A DNA stretch of 64,000 nucleotides from Acanthosoma haemorrhoidale (Eukaryota > Arthropoda > Insecta > Hemiptera > Acanthosomatidae), in the NCBI GenBank assembly GCA_930367205.1, contig OV884012.1, positions 58,487,239 to 58,551,238 on the forward strand. Direction: 5' to 3'. Position numbers and translations under genes: made by a program. The notes under the pieces are model-generated. The model searched no databases. It was not told where the DNA came from and saw only the letters and a program-made list of their open reading frames with translations. Shown here piece after piece: positions 23,118 to 35,600 of the stretch (the first letter of the stretch is position 1; every line of letters starts with the position of its first letter).

Positions 23118-26048
23118 ATTCCCCCCCCAATCCCCTTAAAAAAATTACAAAACTTTTATTTACTATAGATTCTTAGGTAAATCTATTTACATATTAAATT
23201 TTATATGTCCTGTACCATCGATACACTCTATACAAGGTCTGGATCGGTATAGAAGCTATATAATCAATACAAGTACAATGATACACAATGTACTTGGCTT
23301 CATTGACAAGACTCTACAAGGTGATAGGGCTCGCCTTTTTGATCACAACAAAAGAAAACTTAAAAACTAACTTACATACTAATTCTTAACCTAAATTTCC
23401 CCCGACAGTCTGTTGCCATCGATTTGGGAGGGGTGGTGGGATCATAGTGTTAAACACTGGATTTATAAGGTGCTGCAACGCGTCAAAAAACTTGACGTGA
23501 CTCCGGCGGATGGAACTCATCCACCGACGGCACATTAAGCAAAGAGTGCAGGTCGGCGTTCATTAACCTCTCGAGAGAGGTATGTCGGACCGCTTTTCGC
23601 ATGATCCCATTCTGGAAACGTTGGAGACTTTTGGCTGTAGCGTCAATCAAGTGGGTAAATAGTGGGGCACCGTACAGCAGAGCTGGCCGGAGGATACATT
23701 TATAGATCACCAGTTTCAGACGCAGCGACAGATTATGTGAAGTTAGCAAGTGCGAAAGCCGGTAAGACCTCTGTCGTACTGTTTTTAGTTTATTACTAAA
23801 ATGAGTAGAGAAATGGAGATGCCTATTCATTTTTATACCCAGATAGTAGAATGAGAAAACTGGTGAGTTCTCTTGTTCTCCTATACTATATGATTTTGGC
23901 AAAGCTTTCTTGCCCTTTCGGTAAGAGAAGATTACGCAGTAAATCTTCCCGGCGTTCACACTAATGTTCAACTTGCCCAGCCTGTCACTGATTACGTTGC
24001 AAACTGACTCAGCCTGTATAAGTGCTCTTTATGCATTCATGATGTTGTTGTTAACCACAATGTCGTCGGCAAAAGCGATTACTGTCGCTTTCTTATAATT
24101 GGTCCCAACGATTTCAGATGTGTACATGCTGAAAAGAACCGGAGACAAAACCGCTCCTTTAGGAACTCCACAAGTCAGAGGGAATGGGTCAGAGTGGCAA
24201 TCACCCACCCTTACCCTCACCGATCTGTCCTTCAAGAAGGAAACCAACATCGTGTATAGATGCTATGGGCATTCCAAAAGCTGTCGACACAGTATACCGT
24301 GGGATACTGAGTCGAAAGCCTGCGTGCAGTCCAACAAGATCATAACAGTCGCTGTGTTCTTGTTGATACCGAAGGTGGCGTCCGTCTGTACCTTCACAAG
24401 CGAATGTTCTGTACTCAGATGAGCCTGGAACCCTGTTTGTTAGTACGGAATAATAGCATTTTCTGAACAAAACTTCTTCAGGTAGTTCAGAATAATCTTT
24501 TCGAGAATCTTCCCCATGTGAGGGAGGAGACTGATCGGGTGATAGTGGGCTGGGTGGTCGCCTTTCTTAGTGGGCTTCCGCAGTGGGAACAAGATAGCTT
24601 GTTTCCACGCTGTCGAGAAATATCGCAACCTGATACATGAATTTTACAGGTTGATGAGTTGGGCAATCCCTCTCCTCGACAGCTGTTTCAGCAATACTGT
24701 TTGCACCCCGTCACGCCCTGATGCTCGGTTTCCCTTACACCGGCGAAGAATTGCCTTGAGCGGCTTTGGGGAGACAAACATGTAGTTCTGACCTGTCTCC
24801 AGCTGCTGAGGTTCGTGGTAATTACCTGTCCTAGCGGCGTTGTCTGCGGTATAGTGGTTGGTCAGTATTTTCGCCTGTTCTTCCGCTGTGTAGATGGTGT
24901 CCCCATCATGAAGACGGACACCTGATTCCTTCTTGGTAGTAGTCTTTAGGAGCTTCCAAAAAGCCGTTCGTGCCACGTTGCAGTCTTCCAATTCTTCTTC
25001 AAGTCACGAATTTGTGTTGTGAGAGTTTACAACTATCTTGGCCTGACGATGTCTTGTTCTATACCAGTTATTTTTCCAATTATTGCGCAATGAAATAAGT
25101 TGAAGAATATGGTCTGGTGATTTTTGTAGCATGGGCGGCATCGGGCTAAACTTTGGGATAGCAGTGTTTACTGCATCGACGATAACCTCGGTCAGGAAAG
25201 CTACCTGTCGATCCGCTTCCTCTGTAGTGTGGAGAACAGGAACCGTATGCAATTTGTGGTTAAAGTTGCGATCGATATAAGTCCCAGTCAGCCCGACGAT
25301 AGTCGTACTTCGTGGGACGCGTGATCACAACTCTGCCCTCAATGGAATACAATACTGGCAGGTGGTCGGTCGTTACTAGGTCCAGGGTCTCACAATTGTT
25401 TATCCTGTGCGGCTGTTTTGTGAGTAAAAGATCCAGGGTGGAGGTCTGTGCACTGTTACTTCTATGGCGAAAGGTGTAGTTCTGAGGGCGAACGACAGTA
25501 TGGGCGCCTTTACCAAGGCTCTCCCTGGTGGGTTGGTGGTGGCATTATTCCACAAGGAATGCCGCGCATTTAAGTCTCCGACAACCCAGTGGTTATTTCT
25601 CTTGGCATACTCTTTAATAAGAGCTGAGAACTCTTAAAGAGACGCCCTCGGTCTCTTATACATGGTGGTGAGATAAATGGGTGTCCCCAAATTTATTTTC
25701 ACCGTCAAGTGGTGGAGCCTGACATCAAATGTAATCAGTGGCGGAGCCACTTTCATCCATGTGATGCCGTGTCGTATAGGAACCAGAATTCCACCGTAGC
25801 CATCGGTCCATTTGATGACAACAGAGTAGCCCTTTAGCCTTACGCTCCGGTTGACTATTCTCGTGTCCGTCAGGACCAAACGCCAAAATCAGGCCAAAGG
25901 AAGCTGCAAATTCGTAAATCCGTAATTCTGACGCCTTTGTGGGTATTTTAATAATTTTTTTTGTCAATAATAATTTATAAATTTGCACCCACCTTGCTAT
26001 TACTATGGTTTTTAGATTTTTGAAGCCCCAAAAAAGTATTTTGGACAT
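23118..26048 (-). mobile_element. Jockey-like LINE, long degenerate copy (endonuclease, RT, 3' UTR)
   Basis: Minus strand, read from about 26048 to 23118. The apurinic-type endonuclease comes first: a KASELRIYEFAASFG start, then DGYGGILVPIRHG, and the VGDLNARHSLWN motif near 25570. Reverse transcriptase follows: KGNRASGRDGV near 24710, HYHPISLLPHMGKILEKII near 24520, LLDCTQAFDSVSH near 24330, GVPKGAVLSPVLF near 24160, and the catalytic FADD near 24070. It continues through NISVNAGKI and LRPALLYGAPLF near 23680. At least three stops or frameshifts break it. The 3' UTR ends in a C/T-rich tract near 23120, and the same UTR occurs at 60394-60730. It separates the divergent GPHR and CEBPZ genes. 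Confidence 0.85.
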
Positions 26049-26670
26049 TTAAAATCTTTCCAAAATAGGATTTTCCTGAATATTATTGTTAAGTCGTACA
26101 GACCCAATTTTCGTCTATCATATGTAAGAAACGAACAGTAAGTGGTTTCCAGTTCGGATCACTCATTAAGCTTTTAGAGGTAATCTAAATTTTGATAATT
26201 ATGCTGCTGCTACGTGAGATTTTAAACTAAATAGGAAATATTCAGCCTTTATCGACCTCAGGTTATCATGCAAGATGCAGCTATCCATAGTACGTATAAG
26301 CGTTGCCCATAAATGTCATGATCATCTTGCATTCATGACCAGTTTCCAAAATATCTACCTCGTTGGCCAGCCCAATTCGTATGCCAAAGCAGGTGGCTTG
26401 GCCTCAAAATTAAGTAACATTAGTTATGTGGTGACTTAAGTGGCAAGTGCAAACCTATTAGAAAACCCCATTTTTTTTTTTTATTGACGAGGTACTATTG
26501 GATTTTCTTTAGCTAATAATCATAAGATATATACTCTTTGGTATTAACTCTGTGGTCCTCTTTGTTTTGTTTTGTAACCTTTTTGCTTTAGACACCTTGT
26601 TAAGAACCTTACCTAGTGTTGCTTAAGTCGTTCATCCACGTGAGTTTAGTGATAGTTTATACTCAGTATT
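26049..26670. other. Upstream region of CEBPZ
   Basis: About 620 bp between the LINE 5' limit and the CEBPZ start codon. It probably holds the CEBPZ promoter and 5' UTR. No TATA box is convincing at a useful distance, which would fit a housekeeping promoter. Confidence 0.4.
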
Positions 26671-29600
26671 ATGGGGAAGAAAAAACATGACAGTTCGGGA
26701 GCTAATGACTTCGGAGGAGATGAAGCAATTGATTTTGGGTTAGAAGAAGAGGTACCTCGATGGTATAACCAGGTAATGATAAAATCAATTTCTACTATGG
26801 GTAAATCATTAACATTTTCTAAACCTATCATGTTTTATTTTAGTTTAACGACGATTTGACTGTAGATTATGAAATTCCGAGCGAAGATGAATTGAACTCA
26901 TTAAGAGCGGAAGCTGAAACTGTCCTCGAACAGGAAACAAAGCATTTTCAGTCAAGTAAGGCTCTATTTTCTGTGCCTAATTTTCTAAGGTGTAGTTTAT
27001 TACAATGAAATGTCTTGTATGATTAATGTTCCTGTTATTTTACTTACAGAAGGTAGAAAAGGCAAAGCTGGCCAAGATACAAATTGGTTGAAGACAATGC
27101 TTTCTAAAGGAACAACTAAAGATAAAATTGCTGCCCATGTTATTTCTATTCAGAATTCGCCTATGTATAGTTTATCAGTATTGCAAGGACTTATTGGCAT
27201 GGTAAAAGCATCAAAAAAGCATGACTGTGCCTCTGTAATGGGTAAAAAACTTTATGACATGTATTATTTAAGCTGGTTACTGACTGATGATGTTCATAAA
27301 TAGCTGAAAGCAGCCATGTCCAGTACTAAATATAGTGCAGGGATCCAACCAAAATTTGACATTGAGTTGATCAGGGCAAGGGATTTGTTGATTAAAAAAT
27401 GTATCCTGTTGCTATCTGTGTCTAGCGTGAATTTGGCTCTATTCATTAGTCAATACCCAGCTTTACTGAAAAAAACTTGTTATCCATCAACCATGGGTGC
27501 CCACAAATCAGTAATTTATAAGTAGGCAGACGTTGATGAATAATAACTCACCCATCCTAAAAACCTTGTTAAGTTTTAACTGTTTTAATCAATTTTAAAT
27601 GCTAAATTCTATGCAAACGTCAATTTCATTTAAGTATGTATTTAGATATGTTTGTACCAGATAAACTCTAGAACTGCTAAACAGATTTTGAAAATTGGTG
27701 ATGCGTTACAGTGTCCGTTAACATATAGTAAATATGCTTTATTTCACACTAATTATTAGTAATATATATCATATTTTGGGGATTTAATTTTAAATAGTCA
27801 TTAAAGTTGTGCTTAACAATGTCACAACTTAAAATGGGACCTTACTGTTAAACTTCATGCTACTAAGACTCTCTTTCTCCCTCCTCCCTCCTCTACTAAA
27901 ATCAGACTTCTGGTTTTGAAAAACTAATGAAACCCTATCTATGACTGTAATGATGTGAACAATTCTTTGTCAATTTAACTCATTTTTATAAATACTCATC
28001 CCGAATGTTCTAGTAGTCAAAAGAGTGTTTTTCTGTTAATATTGATCATTAAGTAATAGTACAAAATAATTATAATAATTATCAAATAAATTGTATTAAT
28101 AGTGTCATTTTGTTTTATGGATTATTTTTGTTTATCTGTTTAGAAAATTTATCAGATCTATTTTTGGAAGATTTATTGATTCCTTCTAAGAAATTGAAAA
28201 CATTTGATAAACAGCCATTGACAAAACTATCAGAAATCACTGCAGGTTGTGCTAGAGCACGGACATCTCGTTTAGCTGCTTGGATGTTTGAAGAAAAATT
28301 GAAAGAAAATTATTCCAACTTTATTGGTGCTGTTGATAATATATCAAAAGATACGGTGGAAGCAAACAGAATCAAAGCTGTATCTGTAATGAATAAACTT
28401 TTAACTGGACACCCCGAACAGGAACAGGTATGAAAAACATTAACAAAAATCACTGAAATAGACATCGATACCTGGGACGATTAAATTTGATTTTTTGTAG
28501 TATCATTTTATGATTATTTATTAGCTGTCCTATTATCTTGGATACTGAAAGGTCATTACTCCCTCATTGGCCGGTAGAGATCACATAAAACTTCCCCCCT
28601 CCAAACTAAACATTGGTTTTGTTGAAAATAAATTATCATTTCACTTCCATAAAATCTTGACTTATTCTATTGTAATTTATTTTTATTTTTTAATAACTAC
28701 AGAACCAAGTTCTTTAATTAATAAGTGTATAAGAGGTCTTAGAACATCTATTCTTTGATATAAGTATAGTTTCCTTCGTTTATAGTGAGGTAGCTGATTA
28801 TATATTCCATAAAAAAGTGGACTCATTATGCTGACAGCATTTATCTTACTGGAAAATTACCTAGCATATGAGGTGGGGTTTCTGACTGCTACATTTGTGG
28901 AAGAGATGTCCTCTACAAAGAGAGGAAGAGTTAATGTTTAACTTCATGGCTTTGGTCTATTCAGACCTGTCATTTAGTATGCCGTGTTCAAAATTGTTAT
29001 CATTTGGATTCCATTTGAAAGGGAACACATCTATCACCTAGTATTTGCACAATCAGGCAAATCTATGAAAATACTTCTCCCATAATGATTGCTTGAACCT
29101 CCTAATACTGTAAATTTTCTCCGTACAGCTTTTAGACCCAACTCACACACACAGATACTTTCATTTTATAATTGAATACTAATTGGAATTTCGTCATATA
29201 GAATTTTATCTCCTCTACTTTAATGATTCTGTGGCCAATAGACCAATATTGAAGTGGGTTTTCCCTTTGACGCCTGAGCACCCAACCCATGAAATCTTCT
29301 GAGCCTTTTCACTCCTGCAAATAAGAATATAAATATTTCACTATTGCAGATAAGTAAGATTATGCCAATCATTTAAAAATAAGGCCAGGAGAAGAGGCAC
29401 CATCTTTTAGTTTGAATATCTCATGAATGCTAAGTTTATCTTTTTATACAAAAAATCTTTATAACACCCTGAGATTTTCTGTTTAAGTAAAGGAACTAAT
29501 TCTGTTGAGTGTTGTTTTGTATTTTGTTCTATTGTAACTTTATTCTAAACGAATTGTATTAAAGAAATTCATTGTCTCATGCTCAATATCATTTATTCAG

Positions 29601-32600
29601 CAGTAATATCCTTTCAAAACAATCTATGTTTAAGCCATACATGAACATTATCTATCATTTTTATAATTATTTGAGTATTTAAAATTATGTATTGAGTAAT
29701 TTGTTTCAGGTCCTGTTAAAAAATCTTGTTAACAAGCTTGGTGATCCTAATCAAAAAGTTGTCAGTAAAGTAGTTTACAGTTTGACTCAGCTGTTACAAG
29801 TTCACCCTAATATGAAACAAGTCATTATGACAGAAGTTGAAAAACTCTTATTTCGGTAATACAAGTTTAAGTGATCAAAGCATTTGCATTATTTAATTGT
29901 TATCAGTTTTTAATGATTCTTTTTTTTTTATAGCCCTAATATGAACACAAGAGCTCAATATTACAGCATTTGTTTTCTTACCCAATTTGTATTTCAAAAA
30001 AAGGATAGAGATGTAGCCAGGAATATAATCAATATTTATTTTTCATTTTTCAAAGCCGCTATTAAAAAGGTAATGTTATTCTAATAGTTATTAAATATTT
30101 ATCGCAATAATAAATATATTTCAATCTTGTTAATCCGGTGGTTGGTTAGTCCGGCACATTCAGTAATTTTAAACTATCACAGAAAAATTATCTATTGATG
30201 TATTGATGGATAATTTTCAAAATAAATTCGAGTTCAAAATCCAAGATTTAGGTCTTCTCCCAGAGCAAGTGTATAGCATGGAATCGGATTATTCTGGAGG
30301 ATGTTGCCGCATAAGATATTTGTGCACTGTTCTGAGGACAAAAATGTCAAAAGACAGACTTTCGTGCGAATTCCACTGGCACACACAAAGTTCCCTAACT
30401 GATTGTAAGAAAAGTCAAGCATCTGAGGGCATTTAAAAATATCTTTTCCTTACCTGTAACATATAAAAACTAAATCAAAGGATGGGCTACCCAAAATGAC
30501 ACGATTCTTACACCCCTTGGATCAAAATCTATTCCAGCAAATGATAATTACAAGAATCTCTCCTTTCAGACATTATCACTAACAAACTTGAGGATCGTTC
30601 ATGTTTTGAAAAAGCAAACATTTAAGATTTAGTTTTGTATCTCGCGTACAGCTGGAATAAAATCAAAAGTTACACCATTCAGTGCTCTTGAAAAAAGATC
30701 AGGCTAACACACCCTGCTTTTAACTCTGGAGGCATGATTGAGAATTCTGTCCAAATAACTCCACAAACTTAACACTGCAATTATCTTCCAAATTTACAAA
30801 AGATTTTTGGAACAAATGTGGAGTGGATTTTACCCTGACCTACAATAACATAAAAGGATGGCTTCTTAGCATAAATAAGCAAGAAGAATTTTCAATCGCT
30901 TTCTGACGAATAAATTGTTCCTAGGATGACCATGAAGCCAAATGACTGGGATGTTTCAACTCTCCGAACTGTGACCAACTGTAATCAGGAAGTAGTCTGG
31001 GCCCCATATGTGTTGGTCTTTTAAGATTGTACTCTATTACAAAACTGTGAATTCATTGTCGACCAAGTGGCAAACAGATTAGGTTGATAAAAGAAAGATT
31101 TTAGATATTTATCAACCTAAGCCAAGCTGATCCTGAACATGTTCATTCACTTTCATAACTATAGTTAATTGAATTTTCAAAACCAAATGATCAATTATTA
31201 TTAGCCATTTGGTTTTCCCATATTGGTTCTCGTATAGGCATGTAGACCCTAGAGCTTGGAGCATTAGGGAAATGCCGTCAGAGGAGGGTCATATGCACGA
31301 TAAGCACTGTTCTGGAATGAAGTTAATCCTGGGCAGTCTGAAGAAATATTCTAATCCTTAAATTGATGGAGGGTCTGAAGGCTAGCCGAAGGTTGCTATC
31401 ACAGAACATCAATGTAGAACTATTTTATAATAAACTAATTCAAAAATCAAAATATTTGTCCTCAGTGAATTTTTTTTCTGTAAAAAATTACTCTCCTTGC
31501 CTTAGTTAGATTTATTTATTAATTCATATCCTCATCTGCCTCCTCATCATATTGCCACCTTGTACGAGGTTCGATAAAAAAGTAATAATAATTTTTGTTT
31601 ATCTTAACATTTTTTTATTTATTCATCAATAGCAATTTCATTCAATAGTCCCCTAGTATTTAGTTAACAAAACAATCCACCTCAGATATAATACACTTGT
31701 GCCAGCTCTTTTTGCAATCTTCGAAGCACTTTTCGATATAGCTCTTAGCTCCTTCTGCAATTCTTTTATCTCATCAATGGTGTCAAAACATCACAATGTT
31801 TTTTTCAACTTCGAAAACAAAAAGAAGTCACAGGGAGCCTTGTCCGGCGAATACGGTGGTGGGTGGGTGCAGTAATACAACGGTGTTTTTTTTTGCTAAA
31901 AAATTACGAATAATCAGTGAGGTATGAGCAGGAGCTTTATCATGATGCAATTTCCATGAATTGTTTTGACACAATTCTTGTTGTTTTCATCGGACCGCTT
32001 CATGTAAACCGCATTACTTCCAAATAATATACTTTATTGACTGTACGACTTTCTGGCAGGAACTCATTTCATGATTTTCAATCCATATACCATTGAAATG
32101 GAAAAAAGCGAAATTATAAAATTTTCGTTACTTTTTAATCAAGTCTCGTGTATGTAATAACAAGAAATTAATTTTATTTTCTCTGGCTAAGATTTATTGA
32201 ACACCTAGTAGCCAAGGTATTTGTACCATGTTATGAGGCCTCTGCCACAAATTTTTCCTAGCATAACCTCTGTCTCTCTCCAAAAAAAGTTATTAATTGA
32301 TTATTTTATTTTTTCATTTTAGGGTGAAGTTGATTCTCGTCTCATGGGAGCTCTGTTAGTAGGTGTTAAAAGAGCCCATCCATTTGCAAATCTGGCTCCG
32401 GGTTCAATGAAAGAACATACGGACACTCTTTATAAACTAGTTCATTTGTCTCCTTTTAATATTTCAGTCCATGCCCTATGTCTTTTGCAAGAAGTGGCCA
32501 CAGATGCAGATGACAGGTATGTTAGCTATTATTCTTACGTTTTTTCTAATTAATGTTCTATATGCTATATTTTGTAAATAAATTTCTTCATAGAAATTTC

Positions 32601-35600
32601 TGTCTTCCGTTTCTGAACTTTGAACAGTTTCTGAACAATGTATTTTAATTGTGTCATTCCTCTGCAGTTACAAAATTGATCACTTGGTATTTATGATTTG
32701 TTGTTAATGAAATAAACTCATCTTTGAGGATATAACTAAAGGAGTGTTTTTTCTAAATTAGCTCAAAAATGAGTGGCCTGGAAAGCAAAAAAATTGTGCA
32801 TTTGATTGTGAAATATCTAGTTGTTTTTATATATATTTATATAGCTTTTAATCTTAAACCAATTTTTAAGTTTACTGTAGTAGGGTGTGAAATACAAGAG
32901 AGTAAGTTTATTAATTGCAATCCTAAAAAATAAATTTTACTCTCATAGTTGGGAATCAAGCTGAAGCTGTTAAAGTCCTAGTGAACTGTAAAGCAACATG
33001 CAGAACCGTTTCTGAACAATGTATTTCTTGAACAGAAGCAGAACCTGGTTTCGACTGTAGTTCACAAACAGTCCTAGAGCAGCTTATGGGCTTGTGTAAA
33101 AAGGTTTGCTCCTGAGAAGTACTTCAAAAGGCTACCACTCACAGGGGTAGCCACTGAGGTGGCCCACCTCAGTAGGTGGGGGAGCCAGTCAATAAAGCAT
33201 CAAAATGTTTTTCTATTTAACTATTGTTATGTTTTTTATCTATTTTGTTTATATTTAAATTAGTCTGAGGTTTTAAAGGTTCTGTTAATATAAAAAAGAA
33301 TTCTGGCAAAAGAAAAATTGTTTGATTACAAAACAATTCATTAATTTATATACATAAGCACGTGTGGAAGAAGGGGCTAATAAAATTACGTCGCCGAACT
33401 TCTGTCCTTTGCAAATTACCGGCTGTGAATTCAGCAAAAAAGTTCAAGAATGGGTGCCTGCATTTACCTGAAAAACAACAAAAAACAAAAGGAAAATAAA
33501 AAAAAAAACTATTGGTTATCTAGAGAGAGAGAGAGAGAGAGAAAAAAAAAAACAAGATTGTGTACACAAAATATAATCGAGGAAAGATGATACAAAAAAA
33601 CTAAAATTGTAAAATGGTAATACATATGTAATGATCGTATATATAAACAAAAAAAAAGTAATGTTAGTAACTGGGTTAGTAATCTAAAAATAAAATGAAA
33701 AAAATTATAGATAACAAAAATATAAATGTCTTTACGCTTTAATATATATAAAAATGAATTAAATCCTATTTACTAAATTTAATAGTGTCAATCACCAAAA
33801 GTCAATAGCCTTCTATTCTTGCAAGTAAAAGGATGGTGTGAGCTGAATCCGGAGATAACTGGTGTGTGTAATAGCAAAATAATCTCTTACCGGAGATCCC
33901 AAAGTGGAGAAGAAAAATTCTTCTCGATGTTCACTATCCACCGGGGTGGTGGATATCCGGTGTAAATTCAGCGATGAAGAAGTAGTGTGAATGTGGGGTC
34001 ATCATCAATCAAAAATTTCCAAGGGTCCTTCTTCGTTCGGAACTTTCGGGGAACTGAGCCAGTAATTCGATGACGATGGGAGTTGATCCGCAATGCCAAA
34101 ACAAAGTCGATGCTGATCGCATTAGAGGTCACTTTATCACTTGCTTAGACGTAAACAACCTTAATTCCTAATTATACATTTCAATACAACAAAATATTAC
34201 AATCTTGTTTTTTTCTTTTGACAAATAAAATAAACTTAATCGTTATAATTACATGAGTGAAAAAAAATAATAAAAAAAATAGTTGGGACCCAACAGCACG
34301 TCTGTGACAAAATTACAATGTTAAAACAAATTTTCTATGTTACCTTAATATTTACTAATTTTTATGTCCTTTTCTCTTCTTTGTTCTTCCGCGAATTCTT
34401 CCTTTGTTGCTGTTGTGCCATGCTACTAGTAAACATCCACTGCTATCATCTCAATCCTTCTTCCTGTACAAAATCTTCTTCCATCTACTGTTCTTCCATA
34501 TGCTCGTCTCATGGGATGATCAAAAAGAACAAGAACGCTCCCGTGTCCTTTTAGCACTCGTCTTTTTCTTGCCTTCTTGATTTTTTCATTCTTCTTTCTT
34601 CCAATGCCAGTTGTCTCAGATATTTTTAACTTTTCTTATTTTAAAGTTAACAAATCCAATATTAAAATATTTAAATTTAATTCTTGATATTATTTATGTG
34701 ATAAGTATTAATATTAGATACAACGGCAACAAATAATGTTCATCCCTTCATAGCCATGATCCACGGGTCGTTTACCGCCCTTTTATGCCCGCTAATTTAG
34801 AATTTAAATCAAATTAAATATCCCTTTAAAGTAATAGGTTGGCCAAAAATTCTGTTCAATTTTTTAAGCGAAAATAAGACACAACTTTTAAACACAAAGC
34901 GATTTATTCAATCAATGGTATGATTGCCGTTTTGTTCCAGTATCTTCTGCCATCTGATCTGATTCGTAATTCCATGCTTAAAGAATTTCCTGTCTTCACT
35001 GGCAAAAAAATTTTCCTAGTGGATTTTTACATCTTCAGAGTTGAAGGTCTTTCCATTCAATGAATTTTGAAGAGACCGAAACAGGTGGAAATCTGAAGGT
35101 ACAAGGTCAGGCAAATATGGAGGGTGCGGCAAAACTTCCCAGCCAAGCTCCAGTAACTTCTGCCACGTCTGCAAAGAAGTGTGCGGTCTGGTATTGTCGT
35201 GATGGAAGACAATCCCCTTACGGTTGGTTAGTTCTGGACGCTTCTGGTAAATCGCTGCATTTAATTTGTCCAGCTGGTCACAGTGCACATCCGAATTGAT
35301 GGTCCTGTTGGTAGGAAGAAGTTCATAAAAGACAACACCCCTCCAATCCCACTAAATTGAGAGCATAACCTTCTTTGGGTGAAGTCCTGCTTTGGGGGTT
35401 GTTTGTGGTAATTTGCCGTGCTTCCCCCATGAGCATTTGCGCTCCACATTGTTATAGACGATACACTTTTCGTCCCCTGTCATCATTCTCTTCAAAAAAG
35501 GATCGTTTTCTTCACGTTTCCGCAAAGAATTGCAGATGTAAATCCTTTGGGTGAGGTTAGCCACACTAAGTTAATGGGGAACCCAAACATCGAGCCTGCT

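Noticed and set aside
27242..27525. Open frames running on from CEBPZ exon 3
   Set aside because: Splicing at 27241 to 28144 restores the conserved family sequence, so these are intron read-through.
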